A stretch of DNA of 64,000 nt from a bacterium (GTDB taxonomy: Bacteria > Auribacterota > Auribacteria > Auribacterales > Auribacteraceae), in contig JAHDNF010000008.1 in assembly GCA_018435605.1 (NCBI GenBank), forward strand, positions 65,192 through 129,191, written 5' to 3'. The notes beneath the pieces were generated by a model. That model was not told where the DNA came from and did not search any database. It saw only the letters and a list, made by a program, of their open reading frames with translations. The translations under genes were made by a program, and so were the position numbers. Positions 54,167-61,663 of the stretch are shown here, piece after piece (within the stretch, counting starts at the first letter, position 1; each line of letters opens with the position of its first letter).

Positions 54167-54745
54167 TTACCCTAAAGCGGTTTGTATGGCACTGAGAACA
54201 GCGTTTCTTCCGGTTCCGTTCATCGCCGAAAACAAAATGCATTTCGATTCCTCTATACCGAATTGGCGAACTATACGTTGCCGATTGGTCGTAGCTATGT
54301 TATTCGATACTTTGTCCGCTTTTGTCGCGACAATCATAACCTGTAAATTGTGTGATTTCGCCCAGTCGAAAAAAAGCCGGTCTTTTTCGGTCGGTTCATG
54401 ACGGATGTCAAGAAGAAATACCACGGTTCGGATGTTGATGGATTCCTTGAAATATTTTTCTATCAAATCTTGCCAATGAATTTGAATCTTTTTTGGGGTT
54501 TTCGCAAAGCCGTATCCGGGAAGGTCGACAAAATAGAACGCATCGTTGATTCTAAAAAAATTGATCGATTGAGTAACTCCGGGTGTTTTACCGACTCGAA
54601 CAAGTTTCTTGCGTTGTACCAAAGCTCGTAGCAATGACGATTTACCCACATTTGATCTGCCGGCAAATACGATCTGAGGTAAATCGTAGCAGAACTGTTC
54701 CGGCGTTACGGCAATCTGTTGTAAAGATACGTTTTTTATATGCAT
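54167..54745 (-). CDS. engB: ribosome biogenesis GTP-binding protein EngB (YsxC/YihA)
   Basis: 192 residues. Single Ras-like G domain: P-loop FAGRSNVGKSSLLRALV, switch region GKTPGVTQSINFFRI, G3 FVDLPGYGFAK, LDIRHEPTEKDRLFFDW, and G4 VATKADKV. Essential GTPase for 50S assembly in many bacteria. It reads on from pyrB with a 19-bp gap on the minus strand. Confidence 0.94.
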   Translation of the reverse strand: MHIKNVSLQQIAVTPEQFCYDLPQIVFAGRSNVGKSSLLRALVQRKKLVRVGKTPGVTQSINFFRINDAFYFVDLPGYGFAKTPKKIQIHWQDLIEKYFKESINIRTVVFLLDIRHEPTEKDRLFFDWAKSHNLQVMIVATKADKVSNNIATTNRQRIVRQFGIEESKCILFSAMNGTGRNAVLSAIQTALG

Positions 54746-54764
54746 AATCTCTCAAAAGTTTCAG

Positions 54765-55850
54765 TTAGATGGCTGTCGAGTCGTAATATTCGATAACACT
54801 TTCTTCCACATTGAATACCTTGATAAGCAACGCCGCTCTGATCCACATGCCGTTTCGTTCTTGCCGCCAGTATTTGGCGCGAGGGTCATTGTCAACGATC
54901 GGGTCTATTTCGTTTCGTCTTGGGAGAGGGTGCATAATTATAGCATCTTCTTTAAGCGCACTCAGATTTTCAGGACCGATGCGGTAGTTGGAGTAATCGT
55001 AGTTTTTGGATTCACCGCTTACATCATGTTCGTCTTGAATGCGAGTCATGTATACGGCATCCGCCTTACCGAGTATTTTGTCAATGTTGTCGACTTCGTG
55101 ATAAGAAATATCTTTTTTCTCAAGAAATGATTTTATATCTTCCTTCATTTGAAAACGTTCCGGAGCGACAAAATATAGAGTCACATCTTCGTAATTTGAT
55201 AATAAATAACTTAAAGATCGAACTGTACGGCCTCGTTGCAAATCTCCGACCATGGCAATGGTTTTCCCGTCGATGCCGCCTCGTTTCGCAAAGTTTCTGT
55301 GCAGGGTGTAAATATCCAGAAGCGCTTGTGTCGGGTGTTGGTCTCTTCCTGAACCTGCGTTGAAAATAGGAACCGGACGGTCTGAGTTATTCAAAACCCA
55401 TGTCGCTTTTTCGGAATAGCCTTCTTGGGGATGACGCATTATGATCACATCTACATAACTGGAAAAGGTGCGTATAGTATCTTCGTATGTTTCGCCCTTG
55501 ACTTCTGATGACGTCGATGGGTCTCGAACTTCTGAAATCGATATCCCAAGTATGTGACATGCGTTTAGAAATGAAAGAAATGTTCTGGTAGAGGGTTGGA
55601 TAAAATATAACATAGCTCTTTTGTGGGGTAATAGATTTTTCAGCCAGATCATGCCTTCTTTCGTTTTGGCGATTCTACGGGTTGCGTTGGCAATATTGAT
55701 CAGTTCTTCCAGTAGTTCCCTGTTAAATTGTTGCGAAATAAGCACATCATATAAGCGGCCGTCTTTTTTGAAGAATTCTATTTTTTGTGCAGTCGGAAGT
55801 GAAGCAAACTGATCCCATGAACAATTTTTAACATTTAGTGTTGATTTCAT
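54765..55850 (-). CDS. pyrB: aspartate carbamoyltransferase, long divergent form
   Basis: 361 residues from ATG 55850 (AAGGAG eight bases upstream); a GTG two codons further up is too close to that site. Makes carbamoyl-aspartate in pyrimidine synthesis. Carbamoyl-phosphate loop PSTRTFLSFLNACHILG: canonical STRTR has Phe in place of the second Arg. The 80s-loop Lys SSEVKGETYEDTIRTFS, GSGRDQHPTQALLDIYTL and the aspartate loop HPLPRRNEID are present. N-terminal extension of ~50-60 residues relative to the ~310-residue E. coli-type chain. No pyrI regulatory gene adjacent. Same strand as engB and fusA, likely one operon. Confidence 0.9.
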   Translation of the reverse strand: MKSTLNVKNCSWDQFASLPTAQKIEFFKKDGRLYDVLISQQFNRELLEELINIANATRRIAKTKEGMIWLKNLLPHKRAMLYFIQPSTRTFLSFLNACHILGISISEVRDPSTSSEVKGETYEDTIRTFSSYVDVIIMRHPQEGYSEKATWVLNNSDRPVPIFNAGSGRDQHPTQALLDIYTLHRNFAKRGGIDGKTIAMVGDLQRGRTVRSLSYLLSNYEDVTLYFVAPERFQMKEDIKSFLEKKDISYHEVDNIDKILGKADAVYMTRIQDEHDVSGESKNYDYSNYRIGPENLSALKEDAIIMHPLPRRNEIDPIVDNDPRAKYWRQERNGMWIRAALLIKVFNVEESVIEYYDSTAI

Positions 55851-55910
55851 GCGCACAACTCCTTGTATAGTTCATTCTAATCTTTAAGATCATTTTATAG
55901 TTACTAATGA

Positions 55911-57974
55911 TTATGCTTCTCCGAAATGGGAGAATTCCATATTGAACGTACCTCTTCCTTCTGTCAAAGACCGCAATGCCGTACTATAACCGAATAAAAC
56001 GGATAAAGGAGCAAACGCATGTATTACCTTAGGTATATCATGTTTAACCTGACCTTCATTTTCGAGATAGAACGCTATCTCATGAACCTGACCGCCGCGA
56101 GCATTTAGGTCTCCGATGACTCCGCCTGTATACTTTTCCGGAACTATTACCTCCACTTTCATGATCGGTTCGAGTAATTTTGGGACTGCTTTTCGTATAG
56201 CATCGGCGAAAGCAATATTCGCTACCGCTCTAAAACCGAGGTCTGAATATCCTCTTTCGTTGTATTCGATTTCCAGTAAAGAAACTTTCATATCTGTAAC
56301 CGGATAACCGCTTACCACGCCTGCGCTTGCAGATTCGGTGATTGTTTTTTCTATCCATAGTTGTATTTCAGCGGGAATAATATCCGGTTGTTTTAATTTA
56401 TTTTCGTAGAAAAAGCCGGCGTTGCGTTCAAGTGGTTCAAGTTTGATTGTAATACCAGCGTAATGTTCGGTTTCGGCAATCTTTTTATGGAACAATTCTT
56501 TATGAGTAATGGAATTTTTGATAGTTTCTCTGTAAACAACTTGAGGTTTACCTGAATTCACCTTTATGTTGAAATCTTCCTCAAGCCTGCTTATAACTAT
56601 TTCAAGATGAAGTTCGCCCATACCTGAAACAACCATTTGTCCGGTATCAGGATCGGTTTTGAAGTGTAGTGTAGGGTCGTCCTGAGCCATCTTATTGAGA
56701 GATTCGATCAAATCATCGCCTGTTTTTCCTGAAGTGGCCACTTCGATAGCCAGTGAAATAACCGGTTCAGGGAACGGTATTTTTTCAAGAATTATCGGTT
56801 TGTCGGAGCAACACAAAGTATCACCTGTGATAGCCATTTTCAGTCCGGTAATAGCGACTATTTCACCGCAATAGGCTTTTTCGATACGTTCTTTTTTATT
56901 TGCGTGCATATGAAAAATTCTGGCTATACGTTCTGATGTATTTGATGTGGAGTTGTATATATTGGCGCCGCTAGTTATTGTGCCCGAATAAATACGCATG
57001 AACAAAAGGCGTGAGTTTTTATCGGTAATAACTTTGAAGATCAATCCGCACATAGGATCGTTTATGTTTGGTCTTCGCGTCAATATTTCACCTGAAATCG
57101 GATCTTCTCCTTGTACAGGAGGAACATCCAATGGAGAAGGCAGGTAAGCCACAATAGCGTCTATTAGCGGTTGGATTCCTTTATTGCGCAATGCGGCTCC
57201 GCACAAAACTGGGATCAGTTTATTTTCCAGAGTTACTTTTCGCAGTACGGTTTGAATTTCTTTTTCGGATACAGGTTCGGAATGAACATATTTTTCGAAT
57301 ATTTTCTCGTCGTGTTCAGCGAGTTTTTCAATCATGATATCTCTGTGATGATGTGCTTCATCGAGTAATTCATCAGGAATATCTTTTACGATTAAGGTTT
57401 CTCCGTCGTCCTCATCGGAATTGTATAGAGCTTGCATGCGAATTAAGTCTATTGAACCTTCAAAGAAGTCTTCTTTTCCGATTGGTATCTGTATAGGAAC
57501 CGGCGTGCAGTGTAACCGGTTTTCCATCATTGAAATACAGTGAGAAAAACTTGCTCCGGCACGATCCATTTTATTGATAAATGCTATACGGGGGACATTA
57601 TAACGATCGGCTTGCCGCCAAACGGTTTCCGATTGAGGTTCAACGCCTCCTCTAGCGCAGAAAATAACCACAGCTCCATCAAGTACTCGCAAAGATCGTT
57701 CGACCTCTATTGTGAAATCTACATGCCCCGGAGTATCTATAATGTTAAGGCGATGGTCTTTCCATGGTACTATTGTTGCGGCTGATGTAATGGTAATACC
57801 GCGTTTTTTTTCATCCGGCAGATAATCCATTACGGTATTGCCGTCGTCTATTTCGCCTATTTTATGAGTTCGGTGGGTGTAATATAGAACTCGTTCAGTA
57901 ACGGTAGTTTTACCGGCATCAATATGCGCAATGAACCCCATATTGCGTATTTTATCCAGTTCATGCTTTTGCAT
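55911..57974 (-). CDS. fusA: elongation factor G-type translational GTPase
   Basis: 687 residues. G domain: [19 protein letters not shown], switch [42 protein letters not shown]. Domains II-V follow, with [19 protein letters not shown] and [18 protein letters not shown] (domain V). The switch-I upstream segment [20 protein letters not shown] differs from the canonical EF-G (GASQMDWMEQEQERG) and recalls EF-G paralogues of the spd/EF-G2 kind. Not in an str operon (no rpsL, rpsG or tuf nearby), so a second EF-G elsewhere is likely. May act in translocation or ribosome recycling. Confidence 0.9.
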   Translation of the reverse strand: MQKHELDKIRNMGFIAHIDAGKTTVTERVLYYTHRTHKIGEIDDGNTVMDYLPDEKKRGITITSAATIVPWKDHRLNIIDTPGHVDFTIEVERSLRVLDGAVVIFCARGGVEPQSETVWRQADRYNVPRIAFINKMDRAGASFSHCISMMENRLHCTPVPIQIPIGKEDFFEGSIDLIRMQALYNSDEDDGETLIVKDIPDELLDEAHHHRDIMIEKLAEHDEKIFEKYVHSEPVSEKEIQTVLRKVTLENKLIPVLCGAALRNKGIQPLIDAIVAYLPSPLDVPPVQGEDPISGEILTRRPNINDPMCGLIFKVITDKNSRLLFMRIYSGTITSGANIYNSTSNTSERIARIFHMHANKKERIEKAYCGEIVAITGLKMAITGDTLCCSDKPIILEKIPFPEPVISLAIEVATSGKTGDDLIESLNKMAQDDPTLHFKTDPDTGQMVVSGMGELHLEIVISRLEEDFNIKVNSGKPQVVYRETIKNSITHKELFHKKIAETEHYAGITIKLEPLERNAGFFYENKLKQPDIIPAEIQLWIEKTITESASAGVVSGYPVTDMKVSLLEIEYNERGYSDLGFRAVANIAFADAIRKAVPKLLEPIMKVEVIVPEKYTGGVIGDLNARGGQVHEIAFYLENEGQVKHDIPKVIHAFAPLSVLFGYSTALRSLTEGRGTFNMEFSHFGEA

Positions 57975-58029
57975 TGTGTAAAAAAATCCTTTCTATATAT
58001 GGCATCTTTTAGTTTGTAAAGTTCTCAGT

Positions 58030-58059
58030 ATGTTAGCATCGAAGTAACATTGTTTGCAA
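58030..58059 (-). promoter_or_regulatory. promoter candidate for the EF-G gene (minus strand)
   Basis: On the minus strand: TTGCAA (58059-58054), 18-bp spacer, TAACAT (58035-58030), about 55 bases upstream of the ATG. Confidence 0.3.
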
Positions 58060-58098
58060 TATATTATTCCCGGCAGAAATGTTTTTTGAAATGTGTTG

Positions 58099-59361
58099 TC
58101 AGATATGACGGATACGTCCGTAAAGCATTCCTTCGATGATCTGGTTCTGAAAACAAAAAAACACGACTAGAACCGGCAACGCGGAAAGCGACGACGCGGC
58201 CATTAAGTGCGACCAGTCCAGATCGAATAATCCGATATATAAAGCAAGGCCTACAGGGAGGGTTCGCATTTGTGCCGTGTTAGTTAGTATGAATGGATAC
58301 AAAAAACTGTTCCAACAGGTTACAAACGTATTGATACCTACTACAGCAATTGCCGGTTTGCACATCGGCAAAATGATCTTGAAAAAAATAGTGAAATACG
58401 AGGCACCGTCGACAAGCGCGGCTTCAGCATAATCGCGGGGGATTTTGGATATGTATTCTTTCATGATGAAAATGTTCATCGGGGAAAGAAGAAACGGAAT
58501 GGTCAGCGCTTTATAGGTATTTAGCCATCCAAGGTTTTGAACAAGTATGAACGTCGGTATCATTAACACCTGCATTGGAATCATTATCATCATTACGGTA
58601 GCGAGAAAAAAGGTTCTTCGCAATGGAAACGATCTGGCGGCAAAGGCAAAACCTGCCATCATACTAAATATAATGTTTCCCAGCATTACAATAATAGAAA
58701 TAAATACGCTGTTGATAAAATATCTGCCAAAAAACGCAGTAGAAAGAACATCTTTGAAGTTGGCTAGAGTTAATGAACGGTATTTGAGGACAATTTTTTC
58801 AAGAAGAAGAGTTCCTTTAGCAGGTTCGGTGATAAGTATAAAAATATTTTTCACGTTTTCAACGTCTATTTTGGTCAGGTCGAATTTGTTTAGCGGTATA
58901 GAAATGCTTTGATGTTCATGACCGGGCTTGATAGTTACATCAGCGACTACATTATGATCATGTATATCGGTAAAACCAATGACTAGATGATGTGTGTTGG
59001 TAGCGATATCCAGTATTATTTTATCGAAATTCATGAGGTTTTGTTTATAGGGATGATTCCAGTATAAAAAAGAATCCTGTGAATCAAAATCCCATGAAAT
59101 AGAGGATAATGTTTGTCCGTTTAAATTTAAAATGTTTTCCTGAATATATCCTTTATGGATTTCCCATGCGGAGGGTCTTTGCGTGGATTGGTCAAAAGGT
59201 TTTATTATGAATTCATGATCACGTGAGGTTGCAAGCGCTTCCGGCCTAAGAGCTATTTTAAGTATGATGAAAAAAGGTGCTACTACTGCTATGAATAAGG
59301 GTAAAATGATCATAAACAGCATCCAGTTCATCATTACAAATCGTCGTCGTTTAACCTTCAT
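58099..59361 (-). CDS. carbohydrate ABC transporter permease (MalG type) with a large N-terminal insertion
   Basis: 420 residues; normal MalG-type permeases are ~275-300. TM1 is at ~12-35. A ~150-residue extracytoplasmic segment follows (~45-195), with beta-rich, hydrophilic sequence such as SSISWDFDSQDSFLYW, IILDIATNTHHLVIGF and QSISIPLNKFDLTKIDVENV, resembling a carbohydrate-binding/jelly-roll fold. Then five TMs and the EAA loop EYISKIPRDYAEAALVDGASYF...KIILP, which contacts the ATPase. The importer's ATPase is not in the window. AAAGGA lies 8 bases before the ATG. Coupled to the SBP-permease fusion gene (11-bp overlap). Confidence 0.88.
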   Translation of the reverse strand: MKVKRRRFVMMNWMLFMIILPLFIAVVAPFFIILKIALRPEALATSRDHEFIIKPFDQSTQRPSAWEIHKGYIQENILNLNGQTLSSISWDFDSQDSFLYWNHPYKQNLMNFDKIILDIATNTHHLVIGFTDIHDHNVVADVTIKPGHEHQSISIPLNKFDLTKIDVENVKNIFILITEPAKGTLLLEKIVLKYRSLTLANFKDVLSTAFFGRYFINSVFISIIVMLGNIIFSMMAGFAFAARSFPLRRTFFLATVMMIMIPMQVLMIPTFILVQNLGWLNTYKALTIPFLLSPMNIFIMKEYISKIPRDYAEAALVDGASYFTIFFKIILPMCKPAIAVVGINTFVTCWNSFLYPFILTNTAQMRTLPVGLALYIGLFDLDWSHLMAASSLSALPVLVVFFCFQNQIIEGMLYGRIRHI

Positions 59362-61588
59362 ATACGTTTTCCTTTCGGATATAATACACCTCTATAATGG
59401 AGAAGATACCGATTATTCCAAGTAAAATATATCCGACCGCAGACGCTTTTCCCATTTCAAATTGATTGAATCCGGTTTTATATAAGTAGTAAACCAGAGT
59501 AATCGTTGCACCATGAGGACCTCCCTGGGTCATTGCAAAAATTTCAGGGAACACTTGGAACGATTTTACTGTGTTTAATACTATAACAAGCAGTATGAAC
59601 GGTTTTAACTGAGGTAAAGTTATATGTCGAAATCGTTGCCATGAAGTGATCCCGTCGATCAAACTCGCTTCATAAAGTTCGCGCGGGATAGCATGTAATC
59701 CTGCGGTGAAAATGACCATGTACAATCCGAACGTAGACCACACATTCATAATCATAACCGATACAAGAGCAAGGCGCGGATTTATCAGCCAATTGTCAGG
59801 CAAGGGGCGCGGTAAGTGTAAAAAATCTAAAACCATATTAAAAATACCTTCCGATGAATAGAAATAACTGAACATTGACGCGGCCACTATTACCGAAATG
59901 GATATAGGCGCGAATAATCCCATTTGCAACCAGCGGTATAAAAAAACTTTGCGATAAATTATCATTGCGCAGAACAAGGCGAGAAGCAAAGATGAAGTAC
60001 AAGTCCCGATAGCAAAAATAAATGTATTAAGAAGAGCTTTCCGGAATTCTGGATCATGAAAAACGGTGATGTAGTTTCGTAAACCGCAGAATGTGGTGTA
60101 TCCTTTCAGCGGGCTGTAATCGGTAAAACTTAGTACGAATGAATAAATAAACGGATACAGGTAAAATACGATAAAAATCATGATCCATGGCAATAGAAAT
60201 ATATACAGCTGAAATGTTTTTTTGTATAAGACCTGATCCTGTCTTCGAACTTTCATTATGTTAAACATCATGATTAACGAAAGCAATCCGAAAACGGCTA
60301 TGAATACGATATACCCGATGGATTTATAATAGTTACTGCCGGAGATGCCGCGGTAATCTATCATTAGATTGTCAATCTGATATTTAAGGTTGTGCAATAC
60401 CACCTTTGGCGGTTTGTTTTGAAAAAGAGATTCCTCAATTGCCTGAGTTATATAGTTCTGTATTTTTGACCATTTCGGGTGAGCCGGCGGCGTGCGAGCC
60501 ATACTCAATTGCTCTATAAATATCTTTCTAAACGGATTAGCCTGATGATACGAGTCAATAACCCCTTGTTTCGTGCATGGTATAAAACTTGGTACGACTT
60601 TAACTATTTCCAGTTGAACTTCCGCTGATGTTAGATAATCCACCAGAAGCTGTGACTCTTTAGGGTGTTTTGTGTCTCTGAATATAACCAGAACCTCACT
60701 TCCGAGAAACGAGACTGATTTATCTTTATAAGCCGGTATCAGAGATACACCGTAGTTTAGATTAGGGTTAAGTCGGGGAATCAAGTTGAAATTCCAACCG
60801 CCGGATACCATCATAGCTACTTTGCCGGTAGCGAAATTCCGGTCGATGTGCGCTTGTTTGGAAAGTAAAGATATTTTGGCAAGATTCTGATAAAATTGCA
60901 TAACTTCGATATTTATGTCGGCATCGGCTAGGATTTCGGATTCTTCTCCGTCGAAAAGAGTGCCTCCGGCGCTCCATATAATAGGTAAAAATGTTTGCCA
61001 CGGTGTGTAATATTCGCCTATAGGTATGGCGAATGGATAACAATCGTGAAATTGGCTGTTTGCATTGAGAAATGATGTCAGTTTTTGCGAGTGACTGTTT
61101 ACATCGTCCCACGTTTTCGGAGGATTATCAGGGTCGAGTCCTGCTTTTAGAAAAAGGTCTTTGTTATAAAAAAATATACGTGTGCCTGTCACCCACGGGA
61201 TACCGTAGTAACGTCTGTTCCACAAAACGCTTTCAAGCAGATTGGGGATATACTCTGATTTTTTGCTTAGCACATGTTCGGTGAGATTATATAATACGCC
61301 TGATTCGGCAAATTGTGCAACCCATGTCGACCCCAGTTCACAAACATCACTGGCGGTGCCGGCGGCAAAGGAAGTGGTGATTTTATCCAACCCATCGCGC
61401 CAGTTGAGCTGTTGCATCTTTACTTTTATGCCAGGGTGCTGTTCCTCAAAAGTATCCAGTATTTTGCGCATATGTTTTTCAGGAACGACAAACTGCCAGA
61501 AAGAAAGCTCAATCTGTTCCGCGGAAAAGGCCGGAAGAATAAATACACTTAAAAAAACAAGTGAATAAAATAAAGTCCGCAAGATCAT
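59351..61588 (-). CDS. ABC sugar-importer fusion: solute-binding protein joined to MalF-type permease
   Basis: 745 residues. Residues 1-22 are a signal peptide (LFYSLVFLSVFILPAFSA). ~25-410 form a family 1 extracellular solute-binding domain (SFWQFVVPEKHMRKILDTFE, AAGTASDVCELGSTWVAQFA, VPWVTGTRIFFYNKDLFLKAG with GIPWVTG, AMMVSGGWNFNLIPR). A first TM at ~430-455 links to a MalF-type permease (~465-745) with LYPFIYSFVLSFTDYSPL and the EAA loop IPRELYEASLIDGITSWQRF...ITLP. A continuous frame crosses the junction. Covalent tethering means the binding protein cannot diffuse. No good ribosome-binding site at the ATG. Substrate unknown; probably an oligosaccharide. Confidence 0.9.
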   Translation of the reverse strand: MILRTLFYSLVFLSVFILPAFSAEQIELSFWQFVVPEKHMRKILDTFEEQHPGIKVKMQQLNWRDGLDKITTSFAAGTASDVCELGSTWVAQFAESGVLYNLTEHVLSKKSEYIPNLLESVLWNRRYYGIPWVTGTRIFFYNKDLFLKAGLDPDNPPKTWDDVNSHSQKLTSFLNANSQFHDCYPFAIPIGEYYTPWQTFLPIIWSAGGTLFDGEESEILADADINIEVMQFYQNLAKISLLSKQAHIDRNFATGKVAMMVSGGWNFNLIPRLNPNLNYGVSLIPAYKDKSVSFLGSEVLVIFRDTKHPKESQLLVDYLTSAEVQLEIVKVVPSFIPCTKQGVIDSYHQANPFRKIFIEQLSMARTPPAHPKWSKIQNYITQAIEESLFQNKPPKVVLHNLKYQIDNLMIDYRGISGSNYYKSIGYIVFIAVFGLLSLIMMFNIMKVRRQDQVLYKKTFQLYIFLLPWIMIFIVFYLYPFIYSFVLSFTDYSPLKGYTTFCGLRNYITVFHDPEFRKALLNTFIFAIGTCTSSLLLALFCAMIIYRKVFLYRWLQMGLFAPISISVIVAASMFSYFYSSEGIFNMVLDFLHLPRPLPDNWLINPRLALVSVMIMNVWSTFGLYMVIFTAGLHAIPRELYEASLIDGITSWQRFRHITLPQLKPFILLVIVLNTVKSFQVFPEIFAMTQGGPHGATITLVYYLYKTGFNQFEMGKASAVGYILLGIIGIFSIIEVYYIRKENVYEG

Positions 61589-61617
61589 AATTCAAGCATT
61601 TTAAATTATATCCGTTA

Positions 61618-61659
61618 ATGAAATCAACAGAATTTAACAATTATTTGAGGTGATTTCAT
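61618..61659. repeat. 9-bp inverted repeat upstream of the sugar-importer genes
   Basis: ATGAAATCA (61618-61626) and TGATTTCAT (61651-61659) are perfect inverted repeats 24 bases apart, in the 75-bp gap before the SBP-permease gene. The spacing puts the half-site centres about three helical turns apart, which could suit a repressor dimer or a loose hairpin. There is no T-run, so it is not a terminator. Confidence 0.4.
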
Positions 61660-61663
61660 ATTC

